A DNA stretch of 64,000 nt. Source: an uncultured Clostridium sp. (GTDB lineage Bacteria; Bacillota; Clostridia; TANB77; CAG-508). The position numbers were made by a program, and so were the translations under genes. The stretch covers positions 43,250 to 107,249 of the forward strand of contig USBY01000005.1 in assembly GCA_900553015.1 (NCBI GenBank), written 5' to 3'. The first letter of the stretch is position 1, and each line of letters starts with the position of its first letter. A model generated the notes under the pieces. It worked only from the letters and a program-made list of their open reading frames with translations, was not told the DNA's origin and did not search any database. Shown here piece by piece: positions 35,301-43,745 of the stretch.

Positions 35301-35311
35301 CTTTTATCACC

Positions 35312-37177
35312 TTATCTTAATAAATTTTCTAAAACTATAGATTTTGATATATCTAGTTCTCTTTTCATATAATCATGATATTTTCTTAGTTGTTCATTTT
35401 CCTCTACTATTTCTCCAGTTTGTATATTAAACCATAATTCATCATAGTAAAAGTCCTCTGTAACGATTCTTTCGTTATTTAAACATATAAAATCTTTTTT
35501 AGCTAACATATTTGTTCCTAAAGATACTCCTGGATCTAAGTTACATAGGTATGCAAGCGTTGGTTTTATATCTAATTTACTAACAGGTTTATCTATTCTT
35601 AAATTACTAATACCAGGTATTCTCATTCCAGCTAACACTCTAATATAATTTAATTTTATATCTACATCTGTAACATTTCCATCTAATTCACTTAAAAATT
35701 CTATCATTTCGTTATTATACATATCTAGTCCATTGTGATCCCCATATAAAATTATTACAGTGTCATCATATAAATCAGCTTTTTTTAACTCATCTATAAA
35801 TATACCAAATGCATAATCTGCATAATTTACTGATTCTAGATAATTTCCAAAGAAAGTATCTTTATATTTTCCAACATCTATACTAACTTTACTTCTATCT
35901 TGCAATCCATCTAGTGTAAAACCTGTATGTGATGAAGCTGCAACAATATATGATATAAATGGTTCATCATAATTTGATAATTTTTCTACGGCTTGTCTGT
36001 ATAATAGTTCATCTGATAAATATCCCATAACATCTTCTGAAATATCTGCAAAAGTATCTTTTAATTCTATATGGTCAACTTCCATATTGTTGTATACATT
36101 AGTTCTATTCCAAAAATATCCATAGTTTCCGTGCATATATGAAGTTGTATAATCCTTTTGATGGAACATCTTAAAAATGTCATCATAGGTATTTTTATAA
36201 TATCTACTATATGCCATTCCATTTTCTACAGGATATAATGATGTTACTGTTGAAAATTCTGAATCTGCAGTTGTAGAATAGCTTTGCATATACATATTAG
36301 AAAGTCTTATATTTTCGTTTATAAATTTATTTAGGTTTGGTGTTATTTCTTTACCATTTATTGTTTTATTTAATACAAATTCTTGCATAGATTCTAATTG
36401 AAGAACTATTACATTTTTGCCTTCCATTGAACCTGCAATATCCAAGTAACTTTCTTCATATTCTTGGTTATACTCTTCTTTTAAAGAATTATATGCTTCC
36501 ATTACTTCTGTCTTATTTTTATATTTTGCCTGTTTTGAGCCATCAATAGCATTTAATATATCTGATATATGATACCCATAAATTGTTGCTTTCTTTATTT
36601 GTGTATCTCTATTATATGGGTCTTCTAAAGCTTTTTCATTTCCCTCTATTGCTGATGTAATAAATACATATATTGCAAATAATCCAATTAATGTTCTAAT
36701 AACAATATATTGTACTTTGCTCTTTTGGCCTTTTTCTATTTTTACAAATTTTGATACAAATAAAATTATTAACACCAATATATCTATAAAGTAAAGTATT
36801 TGGTGTAGCTTTAATAGCATTGGTAATGTTGACATTATTTCTTCGCCATATTGAAGATTGGTTATTTGTAATACTGATAAAACATTACTTGAATAAGTAT
36901 AGTAAATATTATCTGCAAACAAAATTATACTTATTATCGTATCTAATACTATTCCACCTATATTTCTTCCTTTTTTAGGTAATAAGAATAATATTCCAAA
37001 TAATGATAAAATATATATTATACTACTTTGTATTGTTTTTATATCAATTCTTTCATTTATACATACTGTACTTTTATAGAATAATATAGTTTTTAATATT
37101 ATAAAAATTGCAAGTATTATGATAAAGAAACTAGAATTTATAACCTTATTTAACATTTCTTTTGTTTTTTCTTTCAC
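35312..37177 (-). CDS. LTA synthase-family membrane sulfatase (phosphoglycerol transferase-like)
   Basis: A 621-residue protein with five N-terminal membrane helices (within about residues 12-180) and an extracellular alkaline-phosphatase-superfamily domain. Visible are MEGKNVIVLQLESMQEFVLN (metal-binding glutamate), the nucleophile threonine in YSTTADSEFSTVTSLYPVEN, FWNRTNVYNNM, and VIILYGDHNGLDMYN (metal-binding Asp/His). These match lipoteichoic-acid synthases and their relatives, which transfer glycerol phosphate from phosphatidylglycerol. The start is GTG after AAAGGAG. Whether the product is a true LTA synthase or modifies another polymer cannot be told. Confidence 0.9.
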   Translation of the reverse strand: MKEKTKEMLNKVINSSFFIIILAIFIILKTILFYKSTVCINERIDIKTIQSSIIYILSLFGILFLLPKKGRNIGGIVLDTIISIILFADNIYYTYSSNVLSVLQITNLQYGEEIMSTLPMLLKLHQILYFIDILVLIILFVSKFVKIEKGQKSKVQYIVIRTLIGLFAIYVFITSAIEGNEKALEDPYNRDTQIKKATIYGYHISDILNAIDGSKQAKYKNKTEVMEAYNSLKEEYNQEYEESYLDIAGSMEGKNVIVLQLESMQEFVLNKTINGKEITPNLNKFINENIRLSNMYMQSYSTTADSEFSTVTSLYPVENGMAYSRYYKNTYDDIFKMFHQKDYTTSYMHGNYGYFWNRTNVYNNMEVDHIELKDTFADISEDVMGYLSDELLYRQAVEKLSNYDEPFISYIVAASSHTGFTLDGLQDRSKVSIDVGKYKDTFFGNYLESVNYADYAFGIFIDELKKADLYDDTVIILYGDHNGLDMYNNEMIEFLSELDGNVTDVDIKLNYIRVLAGMRIPGISNLRIDKPVSKLDIKPTLAYLCNLDPGVSLGTNMLAKKDFICLNNERIVTEDFYYDELWFNIQTGEIVEENEQLRKYHDYMKRELDISKSIVLENLLR

Positions 37178-37303
37178 GTTTTTCTCCTTTTTTCGACAAT
37201 TATCTTATTTAATATATCATACTTTTTTATAGTTTTCTAGTTATATTTTATTATTACAATATTTTGGTATATGCTCTAAATATAGCCTATCCAAGCACTT
37301 CAG

Positions 37304-37332
37304 TTGAATAATTAACATAATTATGGTATAAT
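37304..37332 (+). promoter_or_regulatory. SigA-type promoter of the 37414 gene
   Basis: TTGAAT (37304-37309), a 17-nt spacer and TATAAT (37327-37332), about 80 nt upstream of the ATG. Confidence 0.78.
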
Positions 37333-37350
37333 AAAATTTAACTATAAACT

Positions 37351-37391
37351 GTTGCATTGTGTCTTAGGTATCATAATTGATACTTTGCAAC
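37351..37391 (+). promoter_or_regulatory. hairpin in the leader of the 37414 gene
   Basis: GTTGCA (37351-37356) pairs with TGCAAC (37386-37391), enclosing a perfect inner hairpin GTATCA-TAAT-TGATAC (37368-37383). It lies between the promoter and the AAGGAG ribosome-binding site and may stabilise the message or control translation. Confidence 0.55.
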
Positions 37392-37413
37392 TAGATAAGA
37401 AAAGGAGAATGTT

Positions 37414-37908
37414 ATGAAAAGCATCAAAAAAACAATTAACACAAATATTAACCCTGGAACAACTAAGGCAAAACCTGCTTCTGTGCTTCCTAAAGTTACT
37501 TACAAACCCTCACCGCTTGAGCGGTTAAAAGCTTGGTGGAAGCAAAATTTTGGAACAGAAAAAGCACGGAAAGCTACTGCCAAAACTGTTGCTCGTAGCA
37601 TAGATAATGCTATCAACAGTTTCGCACGGGCAATGAAATTCAACTTGTTACTGGCTCTAGTAGCCATGCTCGTTGTTAATCTCTGTCCCAATGTTGCGGA
37701 CCAATGCCCTACATTTTTCCAGCTATGCGAAGGAATTTTAGTTTTTTACGAATTCCTTCTGAGAGCCACATTTACTGCACTCAAGGCTTTTATTCAGCTT
37801 TTTACGCTGAACTTACCTGCTGCAGGAGATACGCTCTCAAATGTGTTCGCAGAAGCCGGAAGACTTCTTACTGAGTTATTCCAGTGGATTCAAACAATTA
37901 CATTCTAA
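37414..37908 (+). CDS. hypothetical membrane protein, atypical composition
   Basis: A 164-residue protein that I do not recognise. The first 70 residues are basic and probably disordered (KSIKKTINTNINPGTTKAKP, then LERLKAWWKQNFGTEKARKA). One strong membrane helix follows (LLLALVAMLVVNLC, about residues 75-92). The amphipathic C-terminal half has four cysteines near the helix (LCPNVADQC, then LCEG) and aromatic-rich helices (FYEFLLRATFTALKAF). The gene has an AAAGGAG site, its own promoter, a structured leader and a downstream hairpin. It is clearly richer in G+C than its neighbours. Confidence 0.7.
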   Translation: MKSIKKTINTNINPGTTKAKPASVLPKVTYKPSPLERLKAWWKQNFGTEKARKATAKTVARSIDNAINSFARAMKFNLLLALVAMLVVNLCPNVADQCPTFFQLCEGILVFYEFLLRATFTALKAFIQLFTLNLPAAGDTLSNVFAEAGRLLTELFQWIQTITF

Positions 37909-37961
37909 TTTCTTTAATGCACTATTGCATTACTAAAACACATCTCTTTTCAAATCTTTAT

Positions 37962-37986
37962 CCCTCGCCACGCTGTGACGGGGGCA
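37962..37986 (+). terminator. probable terminator of the 37414 gene
   Basis: CCCTCGCCAC and GTGACGGGGG can form a 10-bp stem with one mismatch and one G-T pair around GCT, followed by a T-rich stretch. It is G+C-rich, like the gene it follows. Confidence 0.5.
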
Positions 37987-38008
37987 TTTCTTTTGCTAAA
38001 GCAAATAA

Positions 38009-38087
38009 ATAGGGATTTAAGGAACGTCCCCAAAATCCCTGCAAGAACGTGTCCCCAAATCCCTATAGGATGCCTCAAATCCCTATT
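38009..38087. repeat. dispersed intergenic repeat, copy 6
   Basis: ATAGGGATTTAAGGAACGTCCCC, AAAATCCC, then GAACGTGTCCCC, AAATCCCTATAGGA and CAAATCCCTATT. The last unit reaches the stop of the ABC permease gene. Confidence 0.7.
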
Positions 38088-41000
38088 CCACACTCTTTAA
38101 ACTACTAATCATATCTATTTTCTTTAAAGCAAAATACGTAATTACATTTACTATAATTGTAAAAGCAACTGTAATTAAAATAGCATACAAATAACTTAAT
38201 GGATGTATAACTTTTGCAAATCTAAGCATATTTATTTCACATGTACCAATTATAAAGTAATTTAAGAAATAACCTCCAATTAGTCCTAGTGCAATTCCTA
38301 TTATTGTTAATAATACTGTTTCTCTTGTTACATAAGTATATACTTCTTTATCATAAAAACCTAATACCTTAATTGTCGCAAGTTCTTTTTGTCTTTCACT
38401 AATATTTATATTAGATAAATTATATAATACTACAAATGCAAGCAATCCTGCAGAAACAATTAATATTACAACAACATAATTTAATGAGCTAATTGTATCA
38501 TCCAAAGTTTTCTCTGCGTTTGAATTTAGCGAAACTGTAGATACCTTACCACCATCTAATAATTTTTTAGAAAGCTCTTCTTGTGCTTCTTCTGATAAAT
38601 TCTCAGCCTTTACAAGTAATACATTTGTATTATATTTTTCCCCATATAAACTTTCATACATATCTTTTGTCATATATATATAATGTGCTATATAATTTTC
38701 TGTTATATCAGAAACTTTAACTTCTTTGTTTTCTTCCGAACTTCCTTCTAATGTTATTGTGTCTCCAACTTTTACATCTAATAGTTGGGCTAATTTATCT
38801 GTTAAAATAACTCCATCTGATGATAAGCTAACTTCTTCTTTCTTATTATCTACATCATTTATTGTAATCACATTTTTTAACTCTTCTGCATTATTTGGAA
38901 CTACTACTTGTAAATCTTCTGAATATTCATTATGATTTGCAGTATCAGCTACCATATATGTTTCTACAATATTATCAACATTTTCGGTATTTTGTATTTC
39001 TGTAATAACACTTTGTCTTTCGTCATCAGTCAAACTACTCTTCATACTAACTTGAAAATCATATAGAAATACTTTTTCATATTGATTTGGTAATATAGTA
39101 GATATAGAATCTTTTATTCCAAATCCAGTTAATATTAATGAAGTACAACCAAAGATACCTATAATTGTCATTAAAAATCTCTTTTTATATCTAAATATAT
39201 TTCTAATAGTAACTTTTTGTGAAAAGTTTAATCTTTTCCATATAAATTTTACTCTCTCTAATAAAACTCTTTTTCCAAGCTTTGGAGCTTTTGGTCTTAA
39301 TAGGTTTGCTGGCTTTTCTTTTAAATCTCTCGCTGCCGCATATATTGTAGCACCAACAATACAAATATATATAAGTGCTAAACCAGATGATGAATGTTCC
39401 GAATTAAGTCCTACTACAAATTCCGGAATTGTATACATCATACTATACATCATCCAAATAACTCTTGGTATTAATTGTAATCCTATAATTATTCCTATTA
39501 CTCCACCAATTATACAAGCTAAGCTAGAATACAATATGTATTTAAACATTATTTGAGCTTTGTTATATCCTAAAGATTTTAATGTTCCTAGTTCTGTTCT
39601 ATCTTCTTCTACCATTCTTGTCATTGAAGTTAATGACACCAATATTGCTATTGCAAAAAATACAATTGGGAATACAATACTTAAGCTATCTACACTTTGC
39701 GTGTCTTGTATAAAACTTACATATCCACTATTCTGATTTCTATCTAATATATACCATTCTGCACTTTCTATTTCATTAACCTTTTCTTTTGCATCAATTA
39801 ATTCTGTTTCTGCATCTGCGATTTTGGTATTAAACTCTTCTTTTTGAGTAGTTAATTCTGCCTCTGCTGTTTGTATTTCTTGTTTTGAAGTTTCTAATTC
39901 AGCTTTTGCATTACTTAGCTGTGTTTCTGTCTTCTTTTTAGTACTTGCTAAAGTTTTTTCTTGTTTACTTACTTCTGCTTTTGCTGATTCAATTTTGGCT
40001 TGAGCATCACTTATTGTGTTATTTGCAGAATTTATCTGATTTTCTATTTCTGTAATTCCAGCTTGCAACTGTGCTTTATTTGTTTCTAATTCTTGTTTTT
40101 GAGTTTCTAAAGCTTGTTTTTTAGCTGCCAATGTAACTTTTTCTTCTTCGCTCAAATTACTATCATTTAATTTATTTACCACATCATTATATGCTTGTGT
40201 TACTTGTTCTAATGATTGATTTACCGTCTGTAATGTTGATGTTAACTCTGTTTTTTTAGTATTTGCCTCATCAATTTGAGTTTGAGCATTTTGTTTTTGT
40301 TCTTCTAGCGTTTTCTCATTTTTTTCTATTTCAGCTTTTGCACTTTGAATTTTCTTTTCTGCATTTGCAAATTCTTTATTGGCTGTTTCCTCATTAGTCT
40401 TTATCTCATTTTCACCATCTGTTATTTGCTTTTTGCCATCTTCTATTTTAGCCTCTGCATCAGCTATTTGTTTTTCTCCATCAGCTTTTTGAGTATTAAA
40501 TTCGTTTTCTGCCTCTTGAATTTCTGCATTCGCATCATCTATAAGTTCATTATATCTTGCATTTTCTCGTTCTTCTTTAATTCCTTCTATTTTATCTTTT
40601 GTTTCTTCTACATAATTCTCGTATTTAGTAGAACTAGTTGTATATTTTTCTGCATCCTTTAAAGTTACGTATATCTCAGTATATACATCTGATTCTATAT
40701 TATCTCTCGAAACATAAATAAAATTATTTATTGTTCCAGAACCTAAACTTGCTGTTCCTCTTTCTCTTGATATGTATAAAGGACTTTCTGCAGTTCCTAC
40801 TATTTTTAAATTTAATTCTTTAAGGATCTCATTTTCCTCGTTTGCTTCTAATGTTATAGTATCACCAATTTTTTTATTTGCTGCATTTAGGAATGACTGT
40901 TCTACTAAACATTCATTAGCATTTTCAGGCATATTTCCTTCTATTAATCTTGGCTTGTTAACATCTTCTATTGTTAATATTTTTGATACTAATTCTTTGT

Positions 41001-41295
41001 TATTTACTTTTACTAAAATATCTTCCGAATATGTACCATAAACATTTTCTACATTCTCTATATTTTTTATAGCATCCATATCACTGTCTGTAAGACCTAA
41101 TGTAGACATTATTTGTATATCATACACATTTTGTTCTTTATAATACTTGTCTATAGTATCTACCATGTCTGGAGATGTAGCTCTTAAACCTGCAAAAAAG
41201 CCTACTCCTAATAGTGCTATAAGCAAAATAGAAATAAATCTTTTATATGAGGTTTTTATTTCTTTAAAACTATTTTTAAGTAGTGCTTTTTTCAT
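38083..41295 (-). CDS. large ABC transporter permease with extracellular coiled coil (FtsX/MacB-type)
   Basis: A 1070-residue permease. A first membrane helix (about residues 16-38) precedes a MacB-like periplasmic domain, then a long charged coiled coil (about residues 225-511) made of Glu/Lys/Gln/Ala heptads such as AEAKIEDGKKQITDGENEIK. Three membrane helices form the first FtsX module (about 535-680). A second extracellular domain and a final FtsX module near the C-terminus include NINISERQKELATIKVLGFY. Duplicated FtsX modules with ATIKVLG/LGTLKSLG motifs mark antimicrobial-peptide or lipoprotein exporters. The coiled coil suggests an extracellular arm or contact with a hydrolase. The ATPase lies directly upstream. 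Confidence 0.9.
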   Translation of the reverse strand: MKKALLKNSFKEIKTSYKRFISILLIALLGVGFFAGLRATSPDMVDTIDKYYKEQNVYDIQIMSTLGLTDSDMDAIKNIENVENVYGTYSEDILVKVNNKELVSKILTIEDVNKPRLIEGNMPENANECLVEQSFLNAANKKIGDTITLEANEENEILKELNLKIVGTAESPLYISRERGTASLGSGTINNFIYVSRDNIESDVYTEIYVTLKDAEKYTTSSTKYENYVEETKDKIEGIKEERENARYNELIDDANAEIQEAENEFNTQKADGEKQIADAEAKIEDGKKQITDGENEIKTNEETANKEFANAEKKIQSAKAEIEKNEKTLEEQKQNAQTQIDEANTKKTELTSTLQTVNQSLEQVTQAYNDVVNKLNDSNLSEEEKVTLAAKKQALETQKQELETNKAQLQAGITEIENQINSANNTISDAQAKIESAKAEVSKQEKTLASTKKKTETQLSNAKAELETSKQEIQTAEAELTTQKEEFNTKIADAETELIDAKEKVNEIESAEWYILDRNQNSGYVSFIQDTQSVDSLSIVFPIVFFAIAILVSLTSMTRMVEEDRTELGTLKSLGYNKAQIMFKYILYSSLACIIGGVIGIIIGLQLIPRVIWMMYSMMYTIPEFVVGLNSEHSSSGLALIYICIVGATIYAAARDLKEKPANLLRPKAPKLGKRVLLERVKFIWKRLNFSQKVTIRNIFRYKKRFLMTIIGIFGCTSLILTGFGIKDSISTILPNQYEKVFLYDFQVSMKSSLTDDERQSVITEIQNTENVDNIVETYMVADTANHNEYSEDLQVVVPNNAEELKNVITINDVDNKKEEVSLSSDGVILTDKLAQLLDVKVGDTITLEGSSEENKEVKVSDITENYIAHYIYMTKDMYESLYGEKYNTNVLLVKAENLSEEAQEELSKKLLDGGKVSTVSLNSNAEKTLDDTISSLNYVVVILIVSAGLLAFVVLYNLSNINISERQKELATIKVLGFYDKEVYTYVTRETVLLTIIGIALGLIGGYFLNYFIIGTCEINMLRFAKVIHPLSYLYAILITVAFTIIVNVITYFALKKIDMISSLKSVE

Positions 41296-41310
41296 ACTTC
41301 CACCTCCTTG

Positions 41311-42012
41311 TTACCATTCTATCTCCTCGATTGGTGTTGGATTCTCGTTTATTATCATATCTTCTGCAGTTCCATTTTTAAATTTTATAACTTTATCTGC
41401 CATTGGGGCTATTGCCCCATTATGAGTAATTATTATAACTGTCATATTTTCTTTTCTAGACATATCTTGTAATAATTTTAAAATTTGTTTACCTGTTTTA
41501 TAATCTAATGCTCCTGTAGGTTCATCACATAGCAATAACTTTGGATTTTTAGCTATTGCTCTTGCAATAGCAACCCTTTGTTGTTCTCCTCCAGATAATT
41601 GTGAAGGAAAGTTATTTTTTCTTTCTGCTAAGCCTACCTTCTCCATTACTTGTTCTGGATTTAAAGATTTCTTACATATTTGTGTTGCAAGTTCTACATT
41701 TTCTATTGCTGTTAAATTTTGCACTAAATTATAGAATTGGAATACAAAACCTATATCTTCTCTTCTATATTTTATTAAGTCCCTATTTTTTAATCTGGAG
41801 ATTTCTTTATTATCTACTATAACTCTTCCAGATGTAGCATTATCCATACCACCTAATATGTTTAATGCTGTAGTTTTGCCTGCTCCGCTTGGCCCTACTA
41901 TTACTACTAATTCTCCCTTTTCTATGCTTAAATTTGCATTACTCAAGGCGTGTATTATAACTTCTCCCATTTTATAATCTTTACATACATTTTTAAATTC
42001 GATATATGACAT
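41311..42012 (-). CDS. ABC transporter ATP-binding protein (MacB/LolD-type)
   Basis: ATPase partner of the permease at 38083, 233 residues. Present are Walker A VGPSGAGKTTALN, Q-loop GFVFQFYNLVQNLTAIENVE, signature QLSGGEQQRVAIARAIA, Walker B LLLCDEPTGALD and H-loop VIIITHN, all typical of the MacB/LolD/SalX branch. The ATG at 42012 follows AAAGGAG by 8 nt; a GTG at 42021 falls within that spacer. The permease begins 15 nt downstream. Confidence 0.94.
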   Translation of the reverse strand: MSYIEFKNVCKDYKMGEVIIHALSNANLSIEKGELVVIVGPSGAGKTTALNILGGMDNATSGRVIVDNKEISRLKNRDLIKYRREDIGFVFQFYNLVQNLTAIENVELATQICKKSLNPEQVMEKVGLAERKNNFPSQLSGGEQQRVAIARAIAKNPKLLLCDEPTGALDYKTGKQILKLLQDMSRKENMTVIIITHNGAIAPMADKVIKFKNGTAEDMIINENPTPIEEIEW

Positions 42013-42017
42013 AATAA

Positions 42018-42473
42018 TCACTCCTTTGTTAAGTAATTATATAAAGCTTGACATCCTTTTAGTACTTCTTCATAAGTTTTGGTAAAGTTTCCTGTGTACC
42101 AAGGATCTGCTATATCTTTTTTCTCATTTGTAAAATCTAATAATTTATATATTTTATTTTCTGTATCTTTTCCTACAATTGCTTTTATTCTTACAATATT
42201 ACTATTCTCCATACCAATTATATAATCATATTTATTATAATCTTCTTTTTTTAACTGTTTAGCTCTATGCTTTTGAAATGGTATATTATGTTCAAGTAAT
42301 TTTTCTTTAGTGCCATAATGCATATCGTTTCCAATTTCTTCTGTACTAGTTGCAGCAGAAGAAATGTAGAAATTATCTTCCTTTCCATTTTTTGCTACTA
42401 TGTCTTTAAAAACATACTCTGCCATTGGAGATCTACATATATTTCCAAGACATACAAACAGTATTTTTTGCAT
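42018..42473 (-). CDS. low-molecular-weight protein tyrosine phosphatase
   Basis: A 151-residue cysteine phosphatase. The P-loop is right at the N-terminus, FVCLGNICRSPMAEYVF (CxNxCRSP). The general-acid loop is DIADPWYTGNF near residue 125, and the family stretch HRAKQLKKEDYNKYDYIIGM is also present. The start at 42473 follows AAGGAC; the frame continues upstream without a better site. It may act on capsule or cell-envelope kinases, or on arginine phosphate. It ends 5 nt before the ABC ATPase. Confidence 0.92.
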   Translation of the reverse strand: MQKILFVCLGNICRSPMAEYVFKDIVAKNGKEDNFYISSAATSTEEIGNDMHYGTKEKLLEHNIPFQKHRAKQLKKEDYNKYDYIIGMENSNIVRIKAIVGKDTENKIYKLLDFTNEKKDIADPWYTGNFTKTYEEVLKGCQALYNYLTKE

Positions 42474-42657
42474 ATTAAAGTCCTTCCCTTTCTCGGTTCG
42501 CTCGAAGGTACACATAAAAAATGAAAATAATTTTCTTTTAAACTATACCTTCTATATTTAAATTGTATCATACTTTTATGTCCATTTGGTAAATTTCACA
42601 AAATTTTCCAATATTACTTTTTTAATATATTTTTTTTACATTTTTGTAACAAAAATG

Positions 42658-42686
42658 TTGACAACTTTTAATATTTGCTCTATAAT
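42658..42686 (+). promoter_or_regulatory. consensus SigA promoter of the 42756 peptide gene
   Basis: TTGACA (42658-42663), exactly 17 nt and TATAAT (42681-42686). It is a perfect match to the vegetative consensus, the strongest-looking promoter in the window. Confidence 0.85.
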
Positions 42687-42755
42687 GAATTTATATTATG
42701 AAAAATACTAAAGATTTTTGACATAGATACTATAGATAAAAAGGGGAGAAATACG

Positions 42756-42911
42756 ATGGAAAATTATAATAAAACTGATTGTTTAGCTTTAACAATCAGA
42801 AAAGAACATAGGTTAGTAGTTATTAACAAAGCAGTTAAGAAAACTATAACAATTTCTGTTAAAACAATCTTAGCAGCAATCTGTTTAACTTTGTTAAATG
42901 TCTTTGTTTAA
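42756..42911 (+). CDS. 51-residue basic/hydrophobic peptide
   Basis: A short gene with GGGGAG 8 nt before its ATG and a perfect vegetative promoter about 70 nt upstream. The product has a polar N-terminus (MENYNKTDCLALTIRKEHRL), a basic middle (NKAVKKT) and a C-terminal hydrophobic helix (ISVKTILAAICLTLLNVFV). It could be a small membrane protein, a toxin-like peptide or a regulatory leader. It is closed by copy 7 of the intergenic repeat, which acts as its terminator. No homologue is recognised. Confidence 0.6.
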   Translation: MENYNKTDCLALTIRKEHRLVVINKAVKKTITISVKTILAAICLTLLNVFV

Positions 42912-42927
42912 TTATATATTCAATACT

Positions 42928-42964
42928 GGGATTTTAGGGACGTTCCTAAAATCCCTATTTTTTG
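42928..42964 (+). terminator. terminator made from dispersed repeat copy 7
   Basis: GGGATTTTAGG (42928-42938) and CCTAAAATCCC (42945-42955) pair perfectly, enclose GACGTT and are followed by TATTTTTTG. It is the family core reduced to a single perfect hairpin, and it serves as an intrinsic terminator for the 51-residue gene. Confidence 0.8.
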
Positions 42965-43027
42965 TAAAAATAATAATTGCATGCTACATTTATTTACAAG
43001 AACAAATGCATTTTAGCTATGTCATAA

Positions 43028-43068
43028 AAAATAAGTGCCTCTTTTTTTATTAAGAAGCACTTATTTTT
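43028..43068. terminator. terminator before the 43067 gene end
   Basis: AAATAAGTGC and GCACTTATTT pair at the ends of a 41-nt element, with a T-rich loop. The right arm overlaps the stop region of the minus-strand gene, so it mainly serves that gene. Confidence 0.75.
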
Positions 43069-43645
43069 AGTTTTCACTAGCATTTATAATTATTTGTTCA
43101 TTTGCTACAATTATATTTAAAATATTTTTTCCTTCATCTGGTTTTAATCTTTTTTGATTATCTGTAAAATATTTCTTTATATCTTTATTTATATTATCTC
43201 CAATTTGTGCTAAAGACATTTCTTCTGCATTTTCTTGTTTTTCGGCTTTTTCTATTACTTTATCTTTAATATTTATATCTACTTTTACTATTTCTTTATC
43301 ATCAACTTTATAATATAAATTTACTGTTCCTGTTTCTAAATTTTCTAATTTATAATGAGCTCTTACTAATTGCATGTTTTTCATATCCAAATGCTCTATT
43401 ACCTCATTATTTAAATCATTTAAAACTAAAATATCTGAAGATATTTTTTTATCTGAATTACTAATTCTTATTTCATTATTTGTTCGGCTACTATTTAAAT
43501 TAGTAATAACAAAATATCCTGCTATTAATATAATAATTATGACAAAGAAAATTAATACTTTTCTTTTATCTATCTTTCTTGAACTTCTACTTCTTGTTTT
43601 TTGATGAGAACTAGATTTTTCTGATGTTTTATATCTCTTTGCCAA
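43067..43645 (-). CDS. hypothetical single-pass membrane protein
   Basis: A 192-residue protein with a basic Ser/Arg/Lys-rich cytoplasmic head (residues 1-28), one membrane helix (VLIFFVIIIILIAGYFVI, about 30-48) and an extracellular domain of about 140 residues (MQLVRAHYKLENLETGTVNL, then VNLYYKVDDKEIVKVDINI). The start codon is TTG, preceded by GGGGGAAA. The extracellular part is not recognised. It lies between a terminator and the terminator of the large surface protein, so it is a single-gene unit. Confidence 0.7.
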   Translation of the reverse strand: MAKRYKTSEKSSSHQKTRSRSSRKIDKRKVLIFFVIIIILIAGYFVITNLNSSRTNNEIRISNSDKKISSDILVLNDLNNEVIEHLDMKNMQLVRAHYKLENLETGTVNLYYKVDDKEIVKVDINIKDKVIEKAEKQENAEEMSLAQIGDNINKDIKKYFTDNQKRLKPDEGKNILNIIVANEQIIINASEN

Positions 43646-43701
43646 AATATTTCCCCCTTATTAAAAATCTTAGGTCATACGTTTTAAAGTTTTATTATAT
43701 A

Positions 43702-43731
43702 TAAAAGGTAGAAAGTAATTTCTACCTTTTA
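43702..43731 (-). terminator. terminator of the sortase/surface-protein operon
   Basis: AAAAGGTAGAAA pairs perfectly with TTTCTACCTTTT around GTAATT-type loop bases, just past the stop at 43746. Confidence 0.85.
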
Positions 43732-43745
43732 TATAAATTATATTA

